A DNA stretch of 64,000 bases from the NCBI RefSeq assembly GCF_000213055.1, contig NZ_CM001165.1:2379445-2443444 (forward strand). The letters run 5' to 3'. This stretch comes from Streptomyces sp. Tu6071. GTDB lineage: Bacteria > Actinomycetota > Actinomycetes > Streptomycetales > Streptomycetaceae. Numbering within the stretch: position 1 is the first letter of the stretch; the number at the start of each line of letters is the position of its first letter. A model generated the notes under the pieces. It ran no database searches. It was not told the origin of the DNA and saw only the letters and a program-made list of their open reading frames with translations. Shown here piece by piece: positions 54,202-63,397 of the stretch. The position numbers were made by a program, and so were the translations under genes.

Positions 54202-55311
54202 TCACAGCCGTCGGCGGGCCTTGCGCGCCCGGCGGACGAGCGCCGCCGTACCGAGCAGCGCGACCGTCGCTCCCGCCGCGCCCGCGGCCGTCGCGTCCTT
54301 GCGGCCCAGGCGGCGCCCGGCGACCGTACGGCGCCCCGCGACCTCCTCCAGCAGCTCCGCGAGGACCTCCTCGTTGCTCCACGCGGGACGCCAGCCCGCG
54401 TCGTGGAGGCGGCTGCCGCTGACGACCCACGGGTTCATCGTGTAGGCGAGGTCCCCGGCCGGGGACGGGGTGAGGCCGATGCGGTGCAGGCGGGCGGCGG
54501 CGCCGAGGGCGACGGCCGAGGGGAGTTCCATGCGGCGGATGCCGCTCAGCTCCTCGACCTCCTCCTGTTCGAGCCAGCCGTCGCAGCCGACCGCGAGTTC
54601 TCCCTCGGCCTTCTCCAGGACCGCGTACTCCAGGGCGCTGACCAGGTCCTCGACGTGGCAGAACTGCCAGGCCGGGCGGGAACCGGCGACGACGAGGAGG
54701 CGCGGGGACTCGAAGTAGCGGGTCAGGGCGGTGTCGGTGCCGCCGACGAGGACGGCGGGGCGCAGCACGGTGACGTTGAGCCCGGGGTGGGCGCGCGGGG
54801 CGCGGCGGGCGAGGCGCTCGATCTCCAGGAGGTCGCCGACGCCCGTGGCCTCGGCGGTCGCCTTGAGTTCGGCGTCCTCGGCGAGCGGCAGCGGGTTGTC
54901 GGGGAGCGCCCCGTAGACCATCGCGGAGGTGCACAGCACGGCGCGGTGCACCCCGGCGGCGGCTGCCGAGGTGAGGACGGTCTGGGTGCCGCGCACGTTG
55001 TAGGCGGTGCGCGCGGCGGGCTCGGTCTCCAGGTCGAGATCGACGGCGAGGTGCACGACGACGTCGGCGCCGCGCAGTTTCTCGGCGAGGGCGGGGTCGC
55101 GGACGTCGAGGGTGTGCCAGGTGGCCTCGGCGTTGTCGCCGCGCTTCTCGTCGATCGCGAGGACCCGGCCGATGGCGTCGGAGGCGGTCAGGCGCTCGAC
55201 GAGGAGGGCTCCGATGCCGGTCGCGGCACCGGTCACGGCGACGACGGGACCGCGCGCGGCGGACCCGGTCGGGTTTCGCGCTGCGCGAACCTGCGGATCT
55301 GGGGAACTCAC
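54202..55311 (-). CDS. NAD-dependent epimerase/dehydratase family protein
   Basis: 369-residue extended short-chain dehydrogenase. Nucleotide loop VTGAATGIGALL, active-site Ser-Ala-Met-Val-Tyr-Gly segment near 133 (CTSAMVYGALPD), then a long C-terminal part ending in a hydrophobic segment (AAGAAGATVALLGTAALV) and a basic tail, suggesting membrane attachment. The substrate is unknown. GTG 55309-55311 has GGAG 7 bases upstream. It is divergent from the DUF2342 gene. Confidence 0.88.
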   Translation of the reverse strand: MSSPDPQVRAARNPTGSAARGPVVAVTGAATGIGALLVERLTASDAIGRVLAIDEKRGDNAEATWHTLDVRDPALAEKLRGADVVVHLAVDLDLETEPAARTAYNVRGTQTVLTSAAAAGVHRAVLCTSAMVYGALPDNPLPLAEDAELKATAEATGVGDLLEIERLARRAPRAHPGLNVTVLRPAVLVGGTDTALTRYFESPRLLVVAGSRPAWQFCHVEDLVSALEYAVLEKAEGELAVGCDGWLEQEEVEELSGIRRMELPSAVALGAAARLHRIGLTPSPAGDLAYTMNPWVVSGSRLHDAGWRPAWSNEEVLAELLEEVAGRRTVAGRRLGRKDATAAGAAGATVALLGTAALVRRARKARRRL

Positions 55312-55523
55312 CAGGCGTCTCCAGCGGTTGTCTGTCGTACGTACGGGCATGACGCGTACGTACCAGGTGGCGTCCATCCTGCCGCAGGCAGCGCGTCGGC
55401 GGAGCACCGAGCCCCGAGCCGGTCTCGGTGTCTACGCTGGGTGGTACGTGGGCGTCATGCGCGCACCGCCCAGGGCAGCCGCCGCCGGACTCGTGCCGGT
55501 GGCCCTAACAGCCGAGGAAACCC

Positions 55524-57038
55524 GTGAGTGACAACCCATTCGGATTCGGCCTTCCGCCGGAGGAGCCGGACGACGGCGACGAAGGCAAGAAGAAGGACAG
55601 CACCGGCGGGTCCCAGGGCTCGGGTTCCGGCTCCGGGCAGACCCCGGGCAACCCGTTCGGCTTCGGCCTGCCCGGCGGCGGGGGCGGGGACAACCCGTTC
55701 GCCGCGCTCTTCGGCTCCATGGGGTCGAACGACCTGGGCGCCGCCTTCCAGCAGCTCGGGCAGATGCTGAGCTTCGACGGCGGCCCGGTGAACTGGGACA
55801 TGGCCAAGCAGATCGCCCGCCAGACGGTCTCGCAGGGCACGTCCGACGGCACGAAGGACCAGAGCGTGGGCCCGGCGGAGCGCGCGGCGGTCGAGGAGGC
55901 GGTGCGGCTTGCCGATCTCTGGCTCGACGACGCGACCTCGCTGCCGAGCGGCGCGGGCTCGGCGGTGGCGTGGAGCCGCGCCGAGTGGGTCGAGGCGACG
56001 CTGCCGGTGTGGAAGGACCTCGTGGACCCGGTCGCCGAGCGCGTCGGGACGGCGATGGGCCAGGTGCTGCCCGAGGAGATGCAGGCCATGGCGGGCCCGC
56101 TGCTCGGGGTGATGCGCTCGATGGGCGGGGCCATGTTCGGCACGCAGATCGGGCAGGCCGTGGGGCAGCTCGCGGGCGAGGTCGTCGGTTCGACGGACAT
56201 CGGGCTGCCGCTCGGCCCGGCGGGCAAGGCGGCGCTGCTCCCGCTCAACATCGAGGTCTTCGGCAAGGACCTCGGCGTGCCGAAGGACGAGGTGCGGCTC
56301 TACCTGGCGCTGCGCGAGGCCGCCCACCAGCGGCTCTTCGCGCACGTGCCGTGGCTGCGCTCGCACCTGTTCGGCGCGGTCGAGGGCTATGCGCGCGGCA
56401 TCAAGGTGGACACGTCGAAGCTGGAGGACGCGGTCGGCAATCTCGACCCGTCGAACCCGGAGCAGCTTCAGGAGGCGCTTCAGTCCGGCATGTTCGAGCC
56501 GCAGGACACGCCCGAGCAGAAGGCGGCGCTGGCGCGTCTGGAGACGGCGCTCGCGCTCGTCGAGGGCTGGGTCGACGCGGTCGTGCACGCGGCGGCGAAG
56601 CCGCGTCTGGGCTCGGCGGACGCGCTGCGCGAGACGCTGCGCAGGCGGCGCGCCTCGGGTGGTCCGGCGGAGCAGACCTTCGCGACGCTGATCGGTCTGG
56701 AGCTGCGTCCGCGCAGGCTCCGGGACGCGGCGCGGCTGTGGGCCTCGCTCGCCGACGCGCGCGGCGTGGACGGCAGGGACGGCCTGTGGGCGCACCCGGA
56801 CATGCTGCCGACGGCGCGGGACCTGGACGACCCGGACGGTTTCGTCCACCGCGAGCAGCTTGACTTCTCCGAGCTGGACAAGATGCTCGGCGAGGCCGCC
56901 TCGGGCAAGGGCCCGGACCTGGAGAAGAGGGACCGCCCCGAGGACACGGACGCGGACCCGGGGAAGAAGGACGGCACGGAGGACTCGGACGGTTCCGGCG
57001 GCTCGGGGGACGACGAGGATCGGGGTTCCGGGGCGTGA
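55524..57038 (+). CDS. Zinc-dependent metalloprotease-like protein, DUF2342
   Basis: 504 residues. The N-terminus has two NPFGFGLP repeats in a Gly/Ser/Pro-rich region, and the core (about 85-420) has the DUF2342 phrase LREAAHQRLFAHVPWLRSHL, where the two His residues and the Glu resemble a shifted HExxH. The C-terminus is strongly acidic. The family is called zinc-dependent metalloprotease or F420-associated; its role is not established. GTG start with GAGG upstream. The stop overlaps the Nudix GTG (GTGA). Confidence 0.88.
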   Translation: MSDNPFGFGLPPEEPDDGDEGKKKDSTGGSQGSGSGSGQTPGNPFGFGLPGGGGGDNPFAALFGSMGSNDLGAAFQQLGQMLSFDGGPVNWDMAKQIARQTVSQGTSDGTKDQSVGPAERAAVEEAVRLADLWLDDATSLPSGAGSAVAWSRAEWVEATLPVWKDLVDPVAERVGTAMGQVLPEEMQAMAGPLLGVMRSMGGAMFGTQIGQAVGQLAGEVVGSTDIGLPLGPAGKAALLPLNIEVFGKDLGVPKDEVRLYLALREAAHQRLFAHVPWLRSHLFGAVEGYARGIKVDTSKLEDAVGNLDPSNPEQLQEALQSGMFEPQDTPEQKAALARLETALALVEGWVDAVVHAAAKPRLGSADALRETLRRRRASGGPAEQTFATLIGLELRPRRLRDAARLWASLADARGVDGRDGLWAHPDMLPTARDLDDPDGFVHREQLDFSELDKMLGEAASGKGPDLEKRDRPEDTDADPGKKDGTEDSDGSGGSGDDEDRGSGA

Positions 57039-57565
57039 GTCTGCACGGGGACGCGTACGGCGTCCTGAAGCGGTACGAGGGGCAGCCGGAGCTGCGGGAC
57101 GCGTACCTGGCGCACCTCGACGCGCACCCGGACGACGGCATGTGGAAGGCGTGCGGGGCGGGGCATGTGACGGCGAGCGCGCTCGTGGTGTGCCCGGAGC
57201 GCGGCGAGGTGCTGCTGACGCTCCACCGCAAGCTGCGGCTGTGGCTCCAGATGGGCGGCCACTGCGAGCCGGGCGACGTCACGCTGGCGGACGCGGCGCT
57301 GCGCGAGGCCCGCGAGGAGTCGGGCATCGGGGCGCTGGAGCTCCACCCCGGCGGCCCGGTGCGCCTGGACCTGCACCCCATCCCGGGCCCGTGCACGCGG
57401 CACTTCGACGTGCAGTACGTGGCGCTCGCCCCGGCCGCCGCCGCGGCCCGGATCAGCGACGAGTCCCTCGACCTGCGCTGGTTCGGCTACGCGGAGGCGG
57501 CGGAGATCGGCGACGCCTCGGTGGCGCTGCTCGTGGGGGCGGCGCGGGAGGCGCTGGGCGTCTGA
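57035..57565 (+). CDS. Nudix hydrolase
   Basis: 176-residue pyrophosphohydrolase. The Nudix box reads GGHCEPGD then LREAREESGI, with Asp in place of the usual first Glu, a pattern common in this actinobacterial branch. The substrate (nucleoside diphosphate derivative) is unknown. The GTG start overlaps the DUF2342 stop by four bases, so the two are coupled. An imperfect 30-bp direct repeat (57625 and 57655) lies in the spacer after it. Confidence 0.9.
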   Translation: MSLHGDAYGVLKRYEGQPELRDAYLAHLDAHPDDGMWKACGAGHVTASALVVCPERGEVLLTLHRKLRLWLQMGGHCEPGDVTLADAALREAREESGIGALELHPGGPVRLDLHPIPGPCTRHFDVQYVALAPAAAAARISDESLDLRWFGYAEAAEIGDASVALLVGAAREALGV

Positions 57566-57687
57566 CCCGTGGCCTCGGGCGGTACGGGGCGGGGTCCGCG
57601 TGGGCGGCGCCCCGTACCCGTACCGCCGCTGCCTCGGGTGACCGGCCATCCGGCGCCGCTGCCCCGGCTGACCGGCCGTCCGGCCTG

Positions 57688-58422
57688 TCACTCCCAGGCG
57701 TTGCCCTGGTTCTGGCCGACGCCGTAGTGGCCGCGCAATCCCGCGACGTCGGTGTTCTGCGGGGGCAGCATCTCGCTCGGCTGGACGAGGACGTGGCCCT
57801 GGCCGAGGAAGCTCAGCTCCCAGCCCTCGCCCGTGCTGCCGCGGCGGCGGAAGACGCCGCTGGACTGGGTCTGGGACTGCATCTGGACCCGCAGGGACGT
57901 ACTCCAGGCGACGACGGCGTCGGAGTCGACGTTGACGTAGTTCTGCCCGGTGACTTCGAGGAGCAGCGGGGTGCCGGAGGTCATGAGGGCGACCTTGCCG
58001 TTGCCGGTGAGGTTGAGCTGGTACTTCCCCGAGCCGGAGATGCCGTACTGGCTGTCGACGGCGATGACCTCGGTGTGCAGCGAGGAGTCGAGGGCGAGGA
58101 CGTAGGCGCTGTCGACGGTGAGGCCCTCGTGGTCGACGTCGAGGATGTGCAGGTACTGGCCGAGGTTCGCGAGGAACGCGGTGCCCTGGCCCGTGCAGCG
58201 CATGAGGTCGAGGCCCTCGCCCGTCATGCGGCGGGAGCGGCGCTGCCCCGCGCTCTGGTACTCGCCGTCGAACTCCATGAGTCCCTGGTAGGCGACCATC
58301 GCGCCCTTGCGGGCGAGGACGTCCTCGTGCCCGGTGAGGGCGATGCGCAGCAGTTGCGGGTTCTGGAGCGTCCAGCGCTCCTGGGTCTGCTGCTCGGTGT
58401 GTGCGAAGAGCGGGCTCTGCAT
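57688..58422 (-). CDS. AIM24 family protein (copy 1)
   Basis: 244-residue beta-rich protein of the AIM24/TIGR00266 type (MRCTGQGTAFLANLGQYLHI; GKVALMTSGTPLLLEVTGQN; ENLSFLGQGHV-like strand near 202-212). In mitochondria AIM24 affects membrane organisation; the bacterial role is unknown. ATG 58420-58422 with GGGGGG upstream. Third and last of three consecutive AIM24 genes on this strand, 14 bases after copy 2. Confidence 0.9.
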   Translation of the reverse strand: MQSPLFAHTEQQTQERWTLQNPQLLRIALTGHEDVLARKGAMVAYQGLMEFDGEYQSAGQRRSRRMTGEGLDLMRCTGQGTAFLANLGQYLHILDVDHEGLTVDSAYVLALDSSLHTEVIAVDSQYGISGSGKYQLNLTGNGKVALMTSGTPLLLEVTGQNYVNVDSDAVVAWSTSLRVQMQSQTQSSGVFRRRGSTGEGWELSFLGQGHVLVQPSEMLPPQNTDVAGLRGHYGVGQNQGNAWE

Positions 58423-58436
58423 GTCGGTGTCCCCCC

Positions 58437-59120
58437 TCAGCCCCGGATACGGAGCCGGTCGGTGCTGTCCTCGCTGGGCTGGACGACGACGATCCCCTGC
58501 CCCGAGAAGGCCATCTGGTACGCCTCGCCGCTGCCGCGGCCGATCATCGAGCCCGCCTTGAAGCTGCGCTTGCCCTTGACCTTGAGGTTCGGGGACCAGG
58601 CGACGAGCGCGTCGGGGTCGACGTAGGTCTCGTCGTCGCCGCGCCCGCAGTCGACGACGATCGGCGTGCCGCGCGAGGTGAGCGCGATCCAGCCGTCGCC
58701 GCCGACGGTGACGTTGAACATGCCCTGACCGGCGAACTTGGCGAGGCCCTTGACGCGTTCGACGCCCCACTGGAGGTGCGCGTCGAAGGCGAGGATGTTG
58801 GTGCCGTTGACGGAGATGCTCTCGCCGCCGAGGTCGAGGACGACGACGTCGGCGCCGTAGTCGGCGAGGTAGAGCAGTCCGTCCCCGCCGCACTTCATGA
58901 GCGGGGCGCCCTCGCCGGTGAGCCAGCCCCCGGCGAGCTGGCGGACGGTGGGCGGGTTGGACTCGTACTGGATGAAGCCCTCGTAGGCGATCATCGAGCC
59001 GGAGCGGGCGAAGAGATCGCGACCGGCGCTCATGGCGATCTTGGCGATGTGGTGGCCGTGCGTGTCCATCCGGGCCTGCACGGGCGTCGCGGCGAAGCCC
59101 GCGAGGTGCTGCTGCATCAT
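58437..59120 (-). CDS. AIM24 family protein (copy 2)
   Basis: 227 residues, same fold as its neighbours (MKCGGDGLLYLADYGADVVV; VGGDGWIALTSRGTPIVVDC; QMAFSGQGIVVVQPSEDS). It begins Met-Met; the second Met (59117) may be the true start. It lies 35 bases after the TerD-AIM24 gene and 14 bases before copy 1, so the three form one transcription unit. Paralogues this diverged suggest an old duplication with separate roles. Confidence 0.9.
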   Translation of the reverse strand: MMQQHLAGFAATPVQARMDTHGHHIAKIAMSAGRDLFARSGSMIAYEGFIQYESNPPTVRQLAGGWLTGEGAPLMKCGGDGLLYLADYGADVVVLDLGGESISVNGTNILAFDAHLQWGVERVKGLAKFAGQGMFNVTVGGDGWIALTSRGTPIVVDCGRGDDETYVDPDALVAWSPNLKVKGKRSFKAGSMIGRGSGEAYQMAFSGQGIVVVQPSEDSTDRLRIRG

Positions 59121-59155
59121 GCGCTTGCCTTGTCTCTCGTGGTCTCTCGCGGGCT

Positions 59156-60846
59156 TCAGATCTCGTACGGCTGGACGACGATGAAGTTGCCCGGCGCGCC
59201 CCGGAACTGGAGGTTCACCGACTCGCCGCTGTGGCCCGGGTAGGCGTTGCGGCGCAGGCGCACCTGGCTGGAGAGGACGACCTGCGAGGCGGCCGACCAG
59301 GCGACGACGGCGTTGGCGTCGGCGAACGTGGTCGGGGTGACCGGAAGGACGACGGGGGTGCCGTGCGTCTTGACGATCACGGTGCCGGTGCCCTGGAACT
59401 GCATCGTGAAGAGCGAGCCGCCGGGGAGCCCGTGGCCGTCGATGCGGCGCACCTCGCGCTGGAGGGACTCGTCGAAGGCGAGGACGGACTCGGCGGAGAC
59501 GCAGATCGCGTCGCCCTGGAGTTCGATCGGGTGCAGGTGCGCCTCGTCCTCGGCGAGGAACACCTGGCCCTTGCCCGTGCAGCGCATGAGCTGGAGTTCC
59601 TGGCCCGTCGCGTTGCCGACGATGCGGCCCTTGAACCCGGCGCCCTTGTAGCTGAAATCGACCTTGCCCTGGTAGAGCACCATGCTGCCCTGGCGCGCGA
59701 GGACCGGGCTGCCGTCCTCGCCGAGGTCGACGCGGACGAGCTTGTCGTTCTGCTGCGTCCAGCGCCGCCCGGTGGGCACCTCGCGGTACTTCTCCAGGTT
59801 GACGGCGACGCCCTTGGGGGAGTTGCCGTCGGGGATGGGCCGCGGGGCACCGGGGCCGGGCGGGAAACCGGGGGCCCCGGGAGCGGGCGGGGCGGCGCCG
59901 AAGGGGGGCGCGTGGTAGCCGTCGGCGGTGGGGGGCGGGGGTGCGGTGGACCGGGCCGGGGGCGCGGGGTAGCCGGGCGGGGGGCCGGGCTGGGTGGGGG
60001 GCTGGGCGTAGGGGGCGGCCGGCGCGGGGGCGTGCCGGGGGCGGGGAGAACGGGGCCGACGACGGTGGGGGCGGCGTGGACGTCGGGGGGCTGGGGAGCG
60101 GGGGGCGCGAAGGGGGCGGGTGCCGGGGCCGGCGCGGGTGGGGCGACGGGAGCGGCGTAGGACTGGGGGGCCGTGGGCTGGGGCCGCGCCTGGGGTGGGG
60201 CCTGGTGCGGGGGCTGCGCCTGGGGCTCCGGCTCGGCGGACGTGGGGGGTGCGAAGGGGGGCGGGGCGAAGCCGGGTGCCTGCTGCTGGGCCGGGACCTC
60301 CGCCGGTGCCTCTTCCTCCTCCAGGACCTCGCCGCCGAAGTTGCGCAGCAGCGCCTCCAGGCCGCCGTCGAAGCCTTGGCCCACGGCGGCGAAGCGCCAG
60401 CCGTCCTTGTAGTACAGGTCGCCGACCATCACGGCGCGCTCGGTGCTGAACTCGGAGCCGGTGAAGGAGTACCTCGCGACCTCCTCGCCCCCGGCGACGA
60501 TCCGCAGGTAGCCGGGCCCGGCCTGCGACATCTGCCCGGCGCCGTCGATGGTCGCGGTGAAGGAGAGCTTCCTGATCCGCTCCGGCACCCGGTCGAGCGT
60601 CACGCGGAACGACTCGGTGTCGCCCGCCTGCGGCCCGAGGAGCTGAAGGGACTCCTCGGGCGATTTCGGCTGGTTGAAGAAGATGAAGTACCGGTCGTCG
60701 GAGAGCGTCTCCTCGGCGTCCAGCCCGAAGCAGCTGATGTCGAAGGTGAGCCCGGGACCGCCGATCCGCACCCCGATGTACAGATCCGTCCCCGCCGTGA
60801 GGTCACTGATACGCGCCTTGTGGCCACGCTGGAATTCCCTGGACAT
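59156..60846 (-). pseudogene. TerD-AIM24 fusion protein interrupted by a frameshift
   Basis: From ATG 60846 the frame encodes a full TerD domain (residues 1-175: FNQPKSPEESLQLLG, SFTGSEFSTERAVMVGDLYY) and a Pro-rich linker to about residue 272. After about 60030 that frame becomes Arg/Ser/Pro nonsense and stops at 59377. In the -1 frame the linker continues sensibly (HAPAPAAPYAQPP) into a complete AIM24 domain ending at 59156 (IVGNATGQELQLMRCTGKGQ). Relatives in other streptomycetes are single fused proteins, as I recall. One base lost in the G/C runs at 60037-60046, by mutation or sequencing error, would explain it. If repaired the protein is about 560 residues. Confidence 0.8.
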
Positions 60847-61454
60847 ACCCGCTGACCGCCCCCCATCCCGTAGATCTCGCCCTGCCGTTCACCGTGCCGC
60901 ACCGGCACGGCCCGTCCGCGCGTACGGACTTGGCTGGTTCCGTACGGTACGAGGCCGCGCCGCCCTCCCACCACCGCCTCACGAGGAATCGTGCGCGGAA
61001 CCATGCGAGCGGCCACCCGGCCGAAAGGGCGCGAACGGAGCACGAACACCCGGCCGGGAGGAGAGAGTGCGGCGGCCAGGCTAACCGGTGGGGGGATGGG
61101 GGCGGGGGTTCGGGGGCGGGGGGTGGGGGTGGGAGTTCGGGGTTGGGGGGTGGAGAGCTGGGGTGGGGGTTGTGGGGTGGGGGGCTGGGGTGGGAGTTCA
61201 AGGTTGAGGTGGGGAGCTGAGGGAGGGGTCGGGGCTGTGGGGTGGGGGCTGGGGTGAGAGGTGACCGCTCAGGCGGCTGCTGGTGCGGGCGCTCATCTGC
61301 CCGCTCCCTGCACGCTCGTGTGCCCGCTCGCCCACCTGCGGACAGCCCCCTCCCTCCCGGGGGGCGACCCCAATACCATCCTCTCGCGCCCCTCACCCCC
61401 CACCCCACCAATCCCCCGAATCTGTGGATAACCCGGGGACACCCGCACATCGCC
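60847..61454. other. Gene-free spacer with a G-run cluster
   Basis: 608 bases. 61085-61260 is a long succession of G-runs (GGGGG, GGGGCGGGGGG, GGTGGGGG), strongly G-quadruplex-prone on the + strand. ATCTGTGGATAAC at 61420-61432 is the reverse of the extended DnaA box also found at 42765 and 63242. No gene is supported. Confidence 0.7.
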
Positions 61455-62321
61455 TCACTCCTGGCGGTGACGCGAATTCCCGCTTCCCGCCGCGTGGGCG
61501 TGGCCGCTTGACAGGAACTCATCCGCCCCACGCAGCCGCGTCCGTACCGCCCGCCGCGTCTGCGGACCCGCGACGAGACGGATCACCGAGGGCCCGGAGG
61601 GGCGCGTCCCGGACCGCAGGGCGCCGACGTCGAGCCCGTCCCGTACCGCGAGACGAGTCCCCAGCTCGTACCGGCTCAGCGCCTGCGCACCGCCCACGTG
61701 GACGACCCCCGCCGCCTCGCCGACGGCGAGTTCGCACAGCGCCGCCGCCAGGTCGGCGACGTGCACCGGGCACCGCACGTCGTCCGTCCACAGCGCGCCC
61801 GGCCGTCCCGCGACGAGCGCGCGCACCAGACGCTCGTGCTCCGAAGGGTGGCCCGCGTCGCCGATGACGAGTGACGTACGGGCCACGACGGCGCGCGGCG
61901 CGACGAGTCGCACCGCCGTTTCCGCAGCGGCCTTCGCCGCGCCGTACGGCGTCACCGGATCGGGCGCATGGCACTCCTCGTACGCCGGAAGCGCACCGGA
62001 GAAGACCGCGTCGCTGGAGACGTGGACGAGGCGGGCGCCGTGGCGCGCCACCGCCTGCGCCAGCCGCCCCGCGCCCTCGGCGGTGACGGACCAGTCGGCG
62101 CCGCCACTGCTCGTGTTGACGACGACGTGCGGCGCGGTCGCGTCGATGAGCCGACCGATCGCCGCGCCGTCGCGCAGGTCGAGCGCGTGCGCGACGACGC
62201 CGGGTGCGGCGGGCGGCCGACCGCTGCGGTACGTCGCGTGCGTCTCGTACCCCTCGGCGACGGCGTGGCGCACGAGGACGGAGCCGACGAAACCGCTGCC
62301 ACCGACGACGAGGATGCGCAT
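61455..62321 (-). CDS. RmlD-like sugar-nucleotide reductase / SDR family oxidoreductase
   Basis: 288 residues. N-terminal MRILVVGGSGFVGSVLVRHA is the NAD(P) loop. VHVSSDAVFSGALPAYEE and the Tyr-x3-Lys motif in PYGAAKAAAE place it with RmlD/dTDP-4-dehydrorhamnose reductase-type enzymes. No other deoxysugar genes are nearby, so the substrate is uncertain. ATG 62319-62321; TACCGT just upstream may be the -10 of a leaderless mRNA. Confidence 0.88.
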   Translation of the reverse strand: MRILVVGGSGFVGSVLVRHAVAEGYETHATYRSGRPPAAPGVVAHALDLRDGAAIGRLIDATAPHVVVNTSSGGADWSVTAEGAGRLAQAVARHGARLVHVSSDAVFSGALPAYEECHAPDPVTPYGAAKAAAETAVRLVAPRAVVARTSLVIGDAGHPSEHERLVRALVAGRPGALWTDDVRCPVHVADLAAALCELAVGEAAGVVHVGGAQALSRYELGTRLAVRDGLDVGALRSGTRPSGPSVIRLVAGPQTRRAVRTRLRGADEFLSSGHAHAAGSGNSRHRQE

Positions 62322-62496
62322 GACGACACGGTAGGCGCGACGGTGGGCGCGCGAAACGGCGCGAGCAGGTGGTACGGGGCGGCGCAGGCGGCGTACGAAA
62401 CGGTGCGGGCGCCCGGCCACCGTAGGGAGTCGCCCTCCGGTATACGCCTCACCGCAGGTCCGTCGCGCGCCCCTTCCCCCAGCCGTACCGAGCGGG

Positions 62497-63105
62497 TCAG
62501 TCCGTCGTGTCCGGGGCCGCCGGGGTCTCCGGGAGGGTGTGGGGGAGGTTGCGGGCCGCGACGACGCCCTCCAGGAAGCCTCGCGCGCGTTCCGTGCGCG
62601 GATAGGCGTCGAGCAGCGCCCAGAAGCGCGCGCCGTGGCCGGGGACGAGGAGGTGGGCGAGTTCGTGCAGGAGGACGTAGTCGATGACGTACTCGGGCAT
62701 GCCCTGGAGGCGGTGCGACAGGCGGATGCTGCCCTCGGCCGGCGTGCAGGAGCCCCAGCGCGTGTTCTGGTTGGTGACCCAGCGGACCGTGTCGGGGCGT
62801 GCGCGACCGTCGAGGTACTGACGCGACAGGTGCGCGGCGCGCTCCGTCAGCTCGGCGTCGCCGAGGCGCCGCTTGCCCTCCTGCGCGGCGAGGCGGTCGA
62901 GCATCTTCGTCACCCAGCGTTGTTCCTCGGCGGCGGACATACGTGCCGGGATGAGGACGATGGTGCGGTCGCCTTCGCGGTACGCGGAGACCGTGCGGCG
63001 CCTGCGGGCGCTGCGGCGCACCTCCACTGCGGCGCGCTCGGGCTGCGGCTGTCCGGCGGCGTGCCGGACGCCGTCGCTCGCCCGGTTCAGGGGATCGGCG
63101 GACAT
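62497..63105 (-). CDS. YgjP/SprT-like M48-type metallopeptidase (DUF45)
   Basis: 202 residues. The zinc motif HELAH is at 147-151, with a downstream His157 in PGHGARFW as third ligand. The segment TNQNTRWGSCTP before it is the DUF45/YgjP hallmark. No signal peptide, so cytosolic. It may trim or unload proteins at DNA or ribosomes as in SprT relatives; this is inferred. ATG 63103-63105. Confidence 0.92.
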   Translation of the reverse strand: MSADPLNRASDGVRHAAGQPQPERAAVEVRRSARRRRTVSAYREGDRTIVLIPARMSAAEEQRWVTKMLDRLAAQEGKRRLGDAELTERAAHLSRQYLDGRARPDTVRWVTNQNTRWGSCTPAEGSIRLSHRLQGMPEYVIDYVLLHELAHLLVPGHGARFWALLDAYPRTERARGFLEGVVAARNLPHTLPETPAAPDTTD

Positions 63106-63397
63106 TCCTCGACGTTACCCGCTCACCACACCGGGCGTCCTGCCCCCGGGCGCTCCCCGCACCGCGTCCTCACACGCTGCGTCCCTCGCCACCCCGACCG
63201 ACCCCGGCGTTCATAGGACGAACGCCACCATCTGTGGATAACTCCCGCCCTCGGATTTGCGCTTTCCCGCAGGATGTTCTCAGCGGTCACGGAGCGCGAG
63301 CGATTCGTGACAGGCGTCCGGTACGGGACAGCTCTGTCCCGGCACGACCGGCGACAACTTGGGACGAGAGCGGCAGACGAGAGAGGTGTGAGGCGCG

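Noticed and set aside
60030..60050. Programmed -1 frameshift in the TerD-AIM24 gene
   Set aside because: The frame change is in the right direction, but no X-XXY-YYZ slippery heptamer or downstream structure is convincing; a lost base in a G/C run is simpler.
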